This document shows positions 1-8,777 of a stretch of 37,777 nt of DNA, piece after piece. The stretch comes from an uncultured SAR116 cluster alpha proteobacterium (GTDB taxonomy: Bacteria; Pseudomonadota; Alphaproteobacteria; Puniceispirillales; Marisalimonadaceae). Where the stretch lies: the NCBI GenBank assembly GCA_902578805.1, contig CACHEH010000011.1:1-37777 (forward strand), in the 5' to 3' direction. The position numbers were made by a program, and so were the translations under genes. Each line of letters begins with the position of its first letter. Position 1 is the first letter of the stretch. The notes under the pieces were generated by a model that worked only from the letters and a program-made list of their open reading frames with translations, was not told the DNA's origin and ran no database searches.

Positions 1-457
1 TTAATGTTTTAATATCATTGATAATACTAAAAGGTAATCCTCCGCGTTCATTATAATTTACTTTAAATAGCTGTAAAAAAGCGTCATCCCTTTTACTATC
101 AATTGAACTTATAATATAATTAAGATTAAGTTTTTTTGCATCCTCTAATACAGACATTGTTAATCCTGCTAAAGAATTTATACTTATACTTTTGATATGA
201 TTATTAGAAATTTTCACACCTAATGCAGCAGACATTACTGTACGAATACCAGTAAAACTTCCAGGCCCAGATCCAACTGCTAAAAAAGACACATTATTAA
301 ATAATATCGAGTTGTCTTCCAAAAACTTTTTAATTGTTGGTACAATAATTTCAGAAAGCTCATGTTTAAATGGTACAGCTAAATTTTCTATAATATGTTC
401 TTTATTCAACAAAGTAAGAGAAAAATTAGTAGAACTAGTTTCAATAGCAAGTATCAT
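1..457 (-). CDS. tsaB: TsaB, tRNA threonylcarbamoyladenosine biosynthesis protein (3' end cut off by window)
   Basis: Read on the minus strand from an ATG at 455-457, the frame stays open for 152 codons to the window edge. It begins MILAIETSSTNFSLTL and contains AVGSGPGSFTGIRT at about residues 68-81, then SINSLAGL. These are the hallmark N-terminal ASKHA-type strand and GPGSFTG(I/L)R motif of TsaB (YeaZ). TsaB is a non-catalytic partner of TsaD and TsaE in making the t6A37 modification of ANN-decoding tRNAs in the cytoplasm. A complete TsaB is about 200-230 residues, so roughly a quarter to a third is missing. In many alphaproteobacteria rimI follows it, which would lie outside the window. 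Confidence 0.92.
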   Translation of the reverse strand, partial: MILAIETSSTNFSLTLLNKEHIIENLAVPFKHELSEIIVPTIKKFLEDNSILFNNVSFLAVGSGPGSFTGIRTVMSAALGVKISNNHIKSISINSLAGLTMSVLEDAKKLNLNYIISSIDSKRDDAFLQLFKVNYNERGGLPFSIINDIKTL

Positions 458-504
458 AATTTTTTTTAATAAACATTTAAAAAGATGGTAATGTAAGTTT
501 ATCA

Positions 505-510
505 TATAAT
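505..510 (+). promoter_or_regulatory. Candidate -10 element for the deacetylase gene
   Basis: TATAAT lies 45 bp upstream of the deacetylase start in the 97-bp divergent gap with tsaB. The hexamer 17 bases upstream (AAGATG) is a poor -35, so this rests on the -10 alone in AT-rich DNA. Confidence 0.25.
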
Positions 511-554
511 AAAGTGATCGGTTAGAGAATTAAATTATTAAATCTGAGGACAAA

Positions 555-1580
555 ATGAAAGTTATACTTACGTTTTTATTATTTATTCTACCTTCTTTTT
601 CATATTCTCAACTTAATGAGACAAAAAAAGTTTCTTATGTTAACTATGCATCTGTAATAATGTACCATAGGTTTGGTGACAGTAGATATCCGTCAACAAA
701 TATCACAAAAGAACAGTTCTCAAAACACATTAAGGAATTATTAAAACCTAAATATAACGTAATACATATTAACAAAGCGGTTCTTGCTATAAAGGGGATT
801 AATCCAATAAAAGATAGATCTGTTGTTATAACTATTGATGATGCATATTCGTCAGTATATAAATATGCATGGCCATTATTAAAAAAACATAGTCTACCTT
901 TTACATTGTTTGTATCAACAGATGTAATTGATAACAATACTCCTGGATACATGACTTGGGAAGAGATTAGAACTTTAAGAGATCATGGCGTCACCATTGG
1001 AAGTCAAACTAAATCACACCATCACATGTTTAAACTAAGTAAAGATAAAATTATAGAAGAACTTTCAATTTCAAATAAAAGATTTATTGATGAAATAGGT
1101 AGCAGACCTAAAATTTTTGCTTATCCGTATGGTGAATATAATTTACAAGTTTTAGAACAAGTAAAGTTACATGGATTCGTCGCTGCTTTTGGTCAACACT
1201 CAGGTGTGGCACACAGAAGTTTAGGGATGTATGAGTTGCCCAGATTTGCAATGAATGAAAAATATGGAGATATGGATAGATTTTTGTTAGCAGTGAATGG
1301 CTTACCTTTGCCGATTTCAGATCTTTCACCAAAAAACCCTGTTATTTTCAAAAACCCACCAAATTATGGATTTACTTTGTCTGAAAAAATTGAACCAAAA
1401 AATCCTGTAAGGTGCTTTGCAAATAACGGATTAAATGCTAACACAAAAAGACTAGGCAAAAATAGAATTGAAATAAGGTTAAATGGACCTTTTTCAAAGG
1501 GACGAGGCAGAATAAACTGTACAATGGCAGGTAATGATAATAGATGGCGATGGCTTGGAAGACAATTCATCGTTAAATAG
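555..1580 (+). CDS. Secreted polysaccharide deacetylase family protein (NodB homology domain)
   Basis: A 341-residue protein with a Sec signal peptide (hydrophobic residues 3-18, likely cleaved near S17-Y-S-Q). The NodB deacetylase fold covers about residues 32-215. Motif 1 is TIDDAY at 93-98, whose two Asp residues normally provide the base and a metal ligand. Motif 2 is GSQTKSHHHM at 149-158. Motif 3 is FAYPYGEY at 188-195. The first metal-binding His of motif 2 appears as Gln151. The C-terminal ~120 residues, with two cysteines (about 286 and 326), lie outside the NodB fold and I do not recognise them. The family removes N- or O-acetyl groups from cell-surface sugars or peptidoglycan; the substrate here is unknown. 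The start is supported by GAGG seven bases upstream. It converges on the Bax-like gene with an 8-bp gap. Confidence 0.85.
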   Translation: MKVILTFLLFILPSFSYSQLNETKKVSYVNYASVIMYHRFGDSRYPSTNITKEQFSKHIKELLKPKYNVIHINKAVLAIKGINPIKDRSVVITIDDAYSSVYKYAWPLLKKHSLPFTLFVSTDVIDNNTPGYMTWEEIRTLRDHGVTIGSQTKSHHHMFKLSKDKIIEELSISNKRFIDEIGSRPKIFAYPYGEYNLQVLEQVKLHGFVAAFGQHSGVAHRSLGMYELPRFAMNEKYGDMDRFLLAVNGLPLPISDLSPKNPVIFKNPPNYGFTLSEKIEPKNPVRCFANNGLNANTKRLGKNRIEIRLNGPFSKGRGRINCTMAGNDNRWRWLGRQFIVK

Positions 1581-1588
1581 TTAATAGT

Positions 1589-2563
1589 TTAAAAATTTTC
1601 TAATTTAGAATATTCAAATTGGTTTAATTTATTGTTTTTGATCATATTTTTTACTTTGATAACATATTCGAAACCAATTTCAGCATAATTCTCAAGAAAA
1701 TAAGACAACTCATATCCTGTTACATTTTTACCAATCTGAATTTGTTTTTCTCTATAGCTCCTTAAATGTTTGTATGCAGGGTGAGAATTTAAGTTTAAAA
1801 TATATGAATTAACTGAATCTAATAAATTATTGAAATTTTTTACTGAAAAGTTTGCATCTAAATTCCCTTTGGGTTTTATACCTGTATGATTTTTCCATGT
1901 CCATTCGCCAAAAAGTGCGTTTCCTTGTTGAGCAAACCTAGATGATCCCCAACCGCTTTCAATTATAGCTTGTGCTATAATCATTGAAATTGGTATTACA
2001 TTAATTTTTTTTGATAATTCTGTTTTGATTTTAACTAGTTCTAATCTGTTAAGTTCACTAAAATTAGTTTTTTTGAAGTTTTTAACTTTGTATTTTTTTG
2101 AAAGTTGTTCTATTTGATAAATATTATTTGAGGAAAATGCACTATTCATTAATTTTCTTTCCTCTAATACAAGTTCATTTCCTCTCAAAGCAATAGGTAT
2201 TAATATAGCTATAAAAACAGACTTTTTTTTATTAGTTTCATATTTATTAATATTTCTAGGAATATAAGGAAAATACATTCTTGCAACAGGAACACCAATC
2301 TTTGTATTATTTAAAATTAATTTAGACCACTCTGAAACGACAGTCTTGTTATTAAATTGATCTGAAGATAAATAATTTTTGTTAGTATTAAAATTACTAA
2401 GTTTATCAATGTTTACACTTGTATTACCGAAATTTCTTTCGAATATCTTGTTATTTATTGGTAGTTGTGGTGTTTTCCAGAAAGTAGGTCCTAAAAAACC
2501 AATAGGTAAAAGAAAAAAAATAACCAGTAGGTATATTATTTCATGATAACTACGTAAAGCCAT
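1589..2563 (-). CDS. Bax-like membrane-anchored glucosaminidase
   Basis: A 324-residue protein with one N-terminal membrane segment (about residues 8-26) and a long low-complexity Asn/Lys-rich linker. A glucosaminidase (Bax/FlgJ type) domain covers about 175-310. The segment SMIIAQAIIESGWGSSRF at 193-210 is the family signature, and Glu202 is the expected catalytic acid. NALFGEWTW at 215-223 and a YILNLNSHPAY segment also match Bax family proteins. The fold cleaves the GlcNAc-beta-1,4-MurNAc bond of peptidoglycan, and the anchor places it at the periplasmic face of the inner membrane. No clear ribosome binding site precedes the ATG. It lies 45 bp downstream of nfu in the same direction, so it may be read with that gene. 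E. coli Bax is shorter (about 270 residues). Confident on family, not on cellular role. Confidence 0.85.
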   Translation of the reverse strand: MALRSYHEIIYLLVIFFLLPIGFLGPTFWKTPQLPINNKIFERNFGNTSVNIDKLSNFNTNKNYLSSDQFNNKTVVSEWSKLILNNTKIGVPVARMYFPYIPRNINKYETNKKKSVFIAILIPIALRGNELVLEERKLMNSAFSSNNIYQIEQLSKKYKVKNFKKTNFSELNRLELVKIKTELSKKINVIPISMIIAQAIIESGWGSSRFAQQGNALFGEWTWKNHTGIKPKGNLDANFSVKNFNNLLDSVNSYILNLNSHPAYKHLRSYREKQIQIGKNVTGYELSYFLENYAEIGFEYVIKVKNMIKNNKLNQFEYSKLENF

Positions 2564-2608
2564 AACAATGTTTTAGATAATATTTTGTTTTTAAAGACAC
2601 TCACTTCT

Positions 2609-3166
2609 TTAAAGTTCTGCAGCTTTTACCTCTATCACTTCCGGTATATAGTGCCTAAGCATGTTTTCAATACCCATTTTTAATGTTGCTGTGCTAGAAG
2701 GGCAACCAGCACATGCTCCTTTCATTTGCAATGTAACTACTCCTGATTCAAATGAGCAAAAGGTAATATCTCCTCCATCCATTGCAACAGCTGGTCTAAC
2801 TCTTGTTTCTAATAGATCTTTTATTTGTTTTATGGTTTCTGTATCTTCAGAGATATTTGAGTCACTATCAATTTCCATTGATCTATTTAGAGAGGGAAGC
2901 CCACTAGAAAAATGATCCATTATACCCGTTAATATTGATGGTTTGAGAGTATTCCAATCTAATTGGGTTTCTTTTGTTACAGAGATAAAATCAGAAGCTA
3001 AAAAAACTCTGCTTACTCCATCTATTTTGAATAATCGTTCAGCAAGAGGAGAATTTTCTGTGGTTTGTGCATTTGGAAAATCAGCAGTTCCACTGTTTAG
3101 AACAACTACACCAGGTATAAATTTTAAAGTTTCTGGATTTGGTGTGTCCTCAGTTTGAATAAACAT
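2609..3166 (-). CDS. nfuA: NifU/Nfu-type Fe-S cluster scaffold-carrier
   Basis: A 185-residue protein with the two-domain layout of mitochondrial NFU1 and alphaproteobacterial NifU-like proteins. The N-terminal Nfu_N domain (1-90) begins FIQTEDTPNPETLKFIPG. The C-terminal NifU domain (about 112-183) contains MKGACAGCPSS, whose Cys152 and Cys155 form the CxxC that binds a shared [4Fe-4S] cluster between two subunits. It passes clusters to apoproteins in the cytosol. A strong ribosome binding site (GGAGG, six bases before the ATG) fixes the start. It sits 64 bp downstream of trpS, an arrangement seen in many alphaproteobacteria. The symbol is by function; this type is often just called NifU family protein and lacks the degenerate A-type N-domain of E. 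coli NfuA. Confidence 0.93.
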   Translation of the reverse strand: MFIQTEDTPNPETLKFIPGVVVLNSGTADFPNAQTTENSPLAERLFKIDGVSRVFLASDFISVTKETQLDWNTLKPSILTGIMDHFSSGLPSLNRSMEIDSDSNISEDTETIKQIKDLLETRVRPAVAMDGGDITFCSFESGVVTLQMKGACAGCPSSTATLKMGIENMLRHYIPEVIEVKAAEL

Positions 3167-3230
3167 CTCTTACCTCCAAAGTTTTGATCAATATTAACAT
3201 TTTTTTTTAAAAATACTATTAAATATCTTA

Positions 3231-4265
3231 TTAAATAATAAACCCAACTAAATATTTTACATCTTTTAAGATGGGTTCTGCAATTTCTCTAGCTTTATCT
3301 GCCCCATTTTTTAATATATTATCAATTTCATTGGTATCTTTTAATAACTTTCTCATTTCAAATGAAATTGGATTTAAAGTTTCCACAGCTAACTCAATTA
3401 ATTTAGGCTTAAAAAAAGAAAAACCCTTACCAGAAAATTGACTTAGCGTAAATTCAATAGATTGATTTGATAATGATGAATAAATATTAAGTAAATTTGA
3501 AGCCTCAGGTCTGTTTTCGAGTTCTTCAAGACTAGTTGGTAATGGTAGAGGATCAGTTTTTGCTTTTTTAATTTTATTTGAAATTTCTTCCTTTGTATCT
3601 GTTAAGTTTATTCTTGATAAATCTGAGATGTCAGACTTGCTCATTTTCTTTTTCCCGTCTCTAAGACTCATTACACGAGTTGCTTGACCTAAAATTTGTG
3701 GCTCAGGTAAAATGAAAAAATCCTTTTCATTTTTACCACTAAACATATTATTAAATGATGATGCTATATCTCTTGCTAATTCAATGTGTTGCTTTTGGTC
3801 ATCACCAACTGGAACATGAGTGGCTTTATAAAGTAAAATATCTGAAGCCATTAAAACTGGATATCCATAAAGACCAACCGAAGCTTTTTCTCGATTTTTA
3901 CCCGCTTTTTCTTTAAATTGTGTCATCCTATTTAGCCACCCAATTTTACACACGCAATTAAAAATCCAAGCCAATTCAGCATGTTCTTTTACTGAAGACT
4001 GATTAAAAACTATAGCTTTTTTTGGGTCTATGCCTGATGCAATAATTGCAGCAGCAACTTCATAAGTAGATGATTTTAGTTGTGAAGGTTTTTGAGGTAT
4101 TGTTATTGCATGTAAATCAACTATTGAAAATATTGAGAAAAAATCCTTTTGAAGATTAACCCAATTTCTAATTGCACCCAAATAATTACCTAAATGTAAA
4201 TTTCCCGTTGGTTGTATTCCTGAAAAAATTCTTTTTTTATAGTTTTCTAATTTTGAATTTGTCAT
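3231..4265 (-). CDS. trpS: Tryptophan--tRNA ligase
   Basis: A 344-residue class I aminoacyl-tRNA synthetase that charges tRNA-Trp in the cytoplasm. The HIGH-equivalent is [13 protein letters not shown] at about 19-31 and the signature KMSKS is at 207-211. [15 protein letters not shown] at 154-168 is the typical Trp/Tyr-synthetase segment. Length matches bacterial TrpS (about 330-350). It starts 4 bp beyond the murJ stop, so the two are very probably co-transcribed and perhaps translationally linked. Confidence 0.97.
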   Translation of the reverse strand: MTNSKLENYKKRIFSGIQPTGNLHLGNYLGAIRNWVNLQKDFFSIFSIVDLHAITIPQKPSQLKSSTYEVAAAIIASGIDPKKAIVFNQSSVKEHAELAWIFNCVCKIGWLNRMTQFKEKAGKNREKASVGLYGYPVLMASDILLYKATHVPVGDDQKQHIELARDIASSFNNMFSGKNEKDFFILPEPQILGQATRVMSLRDGKKKMSKSDISDLSRINLTDTKEEISNKIKKAKTDPLPLPTSLEELENRPEASNLLNIYSSLSNQSIEFTLSQFSGKGFSFFKPKLIELAVETLNPISFEMRKLLKDTNEIDNILKNGADKAREIAEPILKDVKYLVGFII

Positions 4266-4269
4266 TATA

Positions 4270-5904
4270 TCATTTTGCTTTCTTAATTTTTAAGACTACA
4301 GAGTTCAGTAATTCTTGAGGAATATATTTAAATATGTAAGATGTCAAAATATATACGAAAAAGCCAAATGAACATAATATAACTAACATAAGAGTTTCGG
4401 TAATATCAATCAATTCTGATATATATAAAATATATTTCATACTTAACACCATCAAAAAAGAAGAAAACATAATTTTAAAACTATAGAGCAGAACAGAAAC
4501 CAAATTTAATTCTTTGTTTTTAGTCAAGAATTTAGGCTTCAAGATCTTACCAGTTCTTAACAAGACTGAAATATAAATAATTATTCCAATCCAAGACACA
4601 ATTGACGTTGCAAGAGCAATTCCAACATGTTTTAAATAATTCATTAGAGTAAATGAGAGAGCAATATTCAAAATTAATAATATTAAACCAACATACATTG
4701 GTGTCTTTGTGTTACCTTGTGCTAAAAAAGCTGGTTGACAGGATTTAAGCAAAATAAAAGCAGGAATACCAAATGCGTAAGCTAGTAAAGCTTTAGAAGT
4801 TTGGATTGTTTCTTGAGAACCAAACTCACCACGCTCAAATAATACTTTTATTATTAAATCGCTAAAGTTAGTAAAAACAAATGTTGCTGGTATTGAAAAA
4901 AACAACCCAATCTTAAATGAAATTATCAATTCTTTAGAAAATTGTTTTTCATCTTTAATAGCATTTGATTTTGATAGTGAAGTTAGGAGAGTTGTTCCCA
5001 GTGCAATCCCTATTATACCCAACGGCAACTGGGCAATTCTGTCTGCAAAATATAAATAAGAAATAGATCCAAAACTAAGTAAACTCGCCAAAATAGTGTC
5101 AACTAACAAGTTTAATTGTAATATTCCTCCACCAAATGCAGCTGGTAAAAATTTTTTCCATGTTTGATTTATCTGAAATTTGATTTTTTTATTTTCTTTT
5201 TTATATTCAATTTGGTTTTTCAAATTCTTATAATTAAAAATTTCAAATTTCTTAATCATTATAATTATAAATAAAATTTGAATTATTCCTCCAATCACCG
5301 TAGCAAAAGCAAGGGGTAATGATTTAATGGTCAAATAATCATTTATAAAAAAACATCCTAAAATCAAACTTACATTTAATATTGTAGGCGTAAACGCTAA
5401 AACCCAAAACTTCCCAGATACATTTGTTGCAACACCAAGCAAAGCAACAATTGAGATCATAGGCATAAATATTATTGTAATCCTTGAAAGAGTCGTTATT
5501 TGATTTACGACTCCTTCATTGTTAATAAACCCAGGAGCTAGAAAATGAACTACAATTGGCATTATTATTTGAAATATAAACATTAGAATAATTAAAAAAA
5601 CAGAAACACTGAAGAAAATTTTTTTAAAATAGATATAAGCAAAACCATTACCACTTTGAATTTTTAGTTTTGAGTATATTGGCAAAATTGCTGACGTGAG
5701 CGCTCCCTCAGCAGTAATTCTTCTAAATAAATTAGGCAGCTTAAAGGCTATCAAAAAAATATCGGAAAAAATACCAGCACCTAAAAATGCTGCCATAAAT
5801 ATATCTCTTACAAAACCAGATAAACGACTAATGATTGTAAACAAAGCTGATTGAGTAAAACCACTTATAAAAAAAGATGTTTTATTTTTCTTGCTAAGTC
5901 TCAT
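4270..5904 (-). CDS. murJ: Lipid II flippase MurJ (MviN)
   Basis: A 544-residue, very hydrophobic protein with about 14 predicted membrane segments and the MOP-superfamily MurJ signature. It begins [21 protein letters not shown] at about 14-34, followed by [18 protein letters not shown] near 286-303. MurJ flips the undecaprenyl-linked peptidoglycan precursor lipid II across the inner membrane. The ATG overlaps the glnD stop as ATGA (5901-5904), which implies translational coupling. The glnD-murJ-trpS order is widespread in alphaproteobacteria. Confidence 0.96.
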   Translation of the reverse strand: MRLSKKNKTSFFISGFTQSALFTIISRLSGFVRDIFMAAFLGAGIFSDIFLIAFKLPNLFRRITAEGALTSAILPIYSKLKIQSGNGFAYIYFKKIFFSVSVFLIILMFIFQIIMPIVVHFLAPGFINNEGVVNQITTLSRITIIFMPMISIVALLGVATNVSGKFWVLAFTPTILNVSLILGCFFINDYLTIKSLPLAFATVIGGIIQILFIIIMIKKFEIFNYKNLKNQIEYKKENKKIKFQINQTWKKFLPAAFGGGILQLNLLVDTILASLLSFGSISYLYFADRIAQLPLGIIGIALGTTLLTSLSKSNAIKDEKQFSKELIISFKIGLFFSIPATFVFTNFSDLIIKVLFERGEFGSQETIQTSKALLAYAFGIPAFILLKSCQPAFLAQGNTKTPMYVGLILLILNIALSFTLMNYLKHVGIALATSIVSWIGIIIYISVLLRTGKILKPKFLTKNKELNLVSVLLYSFKIMFSSFLMVLSMKYILYISELIDITETLMLVILCSFGFFVYILTSYIFKYIPQELLNSVVLKIKKAK

Positions 5905-8777
5905 GAATATAATTTTTGTTCAGAAAAATTTATTTCTTCTAATATTATAGAAATTGATTTCTTAATTTTTTCTAGGGTTTTTTCGTCATCGATTTTTGAA
6001 CCAAATGCATTTTTTAAGTAGAAAATATCTACAACTCTATCACCATATGTAGAAACACTCGCAGAATTAATTTGAAGACCTAAATTTGTTAATGTTTTTG
6101 TTATTTTATATAAAACTCCAGGAGCATTTTTACACTTTATATCTAAAATGGTGAAATGTTCACTTGTTTTGTTATCAACTAATATTCTTGTTGGAGCTTT
6201 TACAGCTCTAAATCGTACTGGAATTTCTTCCCATTTAATATTTAAAGCTTTTTCTATATTAAAGTTACCTTCAAGGCCTAAGGTTATAGTTTTAATTAAT
6301 TTTTTTCTTGGATAATCTTCCAAAATCGGTTTTTTTTCTTTATTTTGAATAAAAAATGTATCTAACGCATAACCGTCAGATCTTGTAATGATTTTGGCAC
6401 TTACGACATCATAACCTGATGCAGCCACTAAACCTGATATTAAAGAGAATAAACCATGATGATCTGGAGCAATAACAATTAGTTCTGTAGCTTGTAAATC
6501 ACTTTCATGAGACAAATATATTTCAAATTTTTTTCTGTTGTCCAGCATTTTCTTAAAAAGATAAAAGTGGTTTATTACAGTTTGTAAATTAAATATTTCC
6601 CAATAATTTTTATAGTAATTATTAATGTATATTTCTACTGCTTCACTATTCATTCCATTTTCAAATAAATCTCTTCTAAATAATTCCTTCGTTGTTTCAA
6701 TAGTGTCATTAGGGTTTTTTGAGGAATTTTTTCTTTGAAGAATATTTAACGATTTTGTATATAAATCAGTAATAAGGGAACCCTTCCAATCATTCCATAT
6801 ATCTGGTCCTACACCTTTAATATCTGCAACAGTTAGGACCAACAATAATTTTAATTTTTCAGCAGTTTTTACTTTATCTGCAAAGTCTTTAATTATCTTT
6901 GGGTCTCCTAATTCATATCTAAAAGCAGTCTTACTTAATAGTAAATGATGAAGAACTAACCATTTAACAATGTCTGTTTCATCATTATTCAATCCTAATC
7001 TAGGACAAATAGTTGATGCTATTATAGAGCCATTAACCGAATGATCGCCTTTTTTTCCTTTTGCAATATCATGTAGCAACATCGCCACAAATAAGCATCT
7101 GTAAGAACTTATTTCTAGTATTACCTTACTAGCAAGTGGAGCAAAACTTTTAAACTTTCCATTCTTTAACGAATGTAGATTAGAAATTGTAAAAATTGTG
7201 TGTTCGTCAACGGTGTAAGAATGATACATATCAAATTGCATCAGACAAACAATTTTTTGAAATTCTGGAATAAATTTACCTAATATGTTAGATTCATTCA
7301 TAAGTCTCAAAGTTCTTGTTGAATCTTTTTCACTTGTTAATATCTCTAAAAACATTTTGTTAGCACGTAAATCATACTTAACATCAGAGTTAATTAACTT
7401 TGTTAAACTTGTAATTAATCTTAGTGTTTTGGGATGAATGTCTATATTTTTTTTGTGAGAAATAAAAAAAAGTTTAATTATATTTATAGGGTTTTGAGTA
7501 AATATCTTTTTATCTTGTACGTATAAACGACCTAACTCAATACTAAAAGGATCTACATTTTCACTTTTTTTAAAACTTAAAAAATTTAATCTTAAGGGTT
7601 TATTAAATTCTGTTTCTATAGCGGCACAAAAAATTCTAGTTAAATTACCAACTGTTTTTGTAGCTAAGAAATATCTTTTCATAAATCTTTCAACATCTCT
7701 ATGGGTTATAGTGTTTTTAAAATTCATACTTTTAGCAATTTCCATTTGTGCATCCATTGCTAGCCTGTCATCTTCTCTTTCTGCTCTATAATGAAGATGA
7801 CATCTTACCGAAAATAAAAAACGCTGTGCTTCAGCAAAAGCAAGAGCTTCATTTTTAGATAGAGCGCCCTTCTTAATTAGCTTAGATATAGTATCGACTC
7901 TATAAACAAATTTTGATATCCAAAAAAGAGTATGAAGATCTCTCAATCCACCTTTACCATCTTTGACATTTGGCTCAACAACATAACGTGATCCTCCGAA
8001 TTTTTTATGTCTTAAGTCAGATTCTTTCAACTTTGCTTCTACAAAACTCAATGTTTTAGTATTTGCGATAAAGGTGTTGAATTGAGATTTTAATTGATCA
8101 AAATATTTTTTATTACCTGTTATGAATCTTTTCTCTAATAAGCTTGTAGTTATAGTTAGGTCCGACTTACTTTTCTCAATACATTCAACAATCGACCTTG
8201 TAGCATGGCCAACCTTATAACCTAAATCCCATAATAAATATAAGATTGCTTGAATGAGTCTTTCTATTTTTTTAGCTTCACTCTGGTTTGTCTTTTTTTG
8301 TATAAGAAATAATAAATCTAAATCAGAGTGAGGAGCCAGTTCACCTCTGCCATACCCACCAACAGCTATTATTGAAAGCTTGTAATTAATATTTCCAAAA
8401 AAATGTAAATGAGTGTTTTTAAGTATTTCTTTTAGCATACTATCAATTAAAACGACATTTAGGCCGACATTTAGTGACCCATCAGAGGTTTTTAAAAATT
8501 CTTGCTTTATTTTTTTTTTACATTCAACTAATTGTTTTTTTACATTATTAAAAAGCAATTCTTTAAATACTGCCGTATTTTTATGATTTATTTTTAACTC
8601 TTTAACTTTATGTAATTTGTTTTCATTATTCATAGCATAGTAAATTGGTTCCATGCTTTGAAACCAAGTTGCATTTAGGTTAACTTCTTCTTCTATTCCG
8701 AAATTAATATTATTTGCAATGTTAACTTGAGATTTATTACATAATGCAAATTTATTTTTTAAATTTACTTTTACCAT
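5901..8777 (-). CDS. glnD: Bifunctional PII uridylyltransferase/uridylyl-removing enzyme
   Basis: A 958-residue nitrogen-status sensor that uridylylates PII proteins (GlnB/GlnK) under nitrogen limitation and deuridylylates them when glutamine is plentiful. The nucleotidyltransferase domain shows GGYGRGELAPHSDLDLLFL at 140-158, with metal-binding Asp152 and Asp154. The HD hydrolase domain has HSYTVDEHT at 519-527 and LLHDIAKGKKGDHS with HD at 569-570. Two ACT domains for glutamine sensing follow at about 764-845 and 873-950. All expected domains are intact. The chosen ATG overlaps the end of mutS by 26 bp. The first ~70 residues are poorly conserved, so a later start is possible. No PII gene is in the window. 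Confidence 0.96.
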   Translation of the reverse strand: MVKVNLKNKFALCNKSQVNIANNINFGIEEEVNLNATWFQSMEPIYYAMNNENKLHKVKELKINHKNTAVFKELLFNNVKKQLVECKKKIKQEFLKTSDGSLNVGLNVVLIDSMLKEILKNTHLHFFGNINYKLSIIAVGGYGRGELAPHSDLDLLFLIQKKTNQSEAKKIERLIQAILYLLWDLGYKVGHATRSIVECIEKSKSDLTITTSLLEKRFITGNKKYFDQLKSQFNTFIANTKTLSFVEAKLKESDLRHKKFGGSRYVVEPNVKDGKGGLRDLHTLFWISKFVYRVDTISKLIKKGALSKNEALAFAEAQRFLFSVRCHLHYRAEREDDRLAMDAQMEIAKSMNFKNTITHRDVERFMKRYFLATKTVGNLTRIFCAAIETEFNKPLRLNFLSFKKSENVDPFSIELGRLYVQDKKIFTQNPINIIKLFFISHKKNIDIHPKTLRLITSLTKLINSDVKYDLRANKMFLEILTSEKDSTRTLRLMNESNILGKFIPEFQKIVCLMQFDMYHSYTVDEHTIFTISNLHSLKNGKFKSFAPLASKVILEISSYRCLFVAMLLHDIAKGKKGDHSVNGSIIASTICPRLGLNNDETDIVKWLVLHHLLLSKTAFRYELGDPKIIKDFADKVKTAEKLKLLLVLTVADIKGVGPDIWNDWKGSLITDLYTKSLNILQRKNSSKNPNDTIETTKELFRRDLFENGMNSEAVEIYINNYYKNYWEIFNLQTVINHFYLFKKMLDNRKKFEIYLSHESDLQATELIVIAPDHHGLFSLISGLVAASGYDVVSAKIITRSDGYALDTFFIQNKEKKPILEDYPRKKLIKTITLGLEGNFNIEKALNIKWEEIPVRFRAVKAPTRILVDNKTSEHFTILDIKCKNAPGVLYKITKTLTNLGLQINSASVSTYGDRVVDIFYLKNAFGSKIDDEKTLEKIKKSISIILEEINFSEQKLYS

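Noticed and set aside
644-952. 102-codon frame on the minus strand inside the deacetylase gene
   Set aside because: No ribosome binding site or domain; it lies wholly within a well-supported gene.
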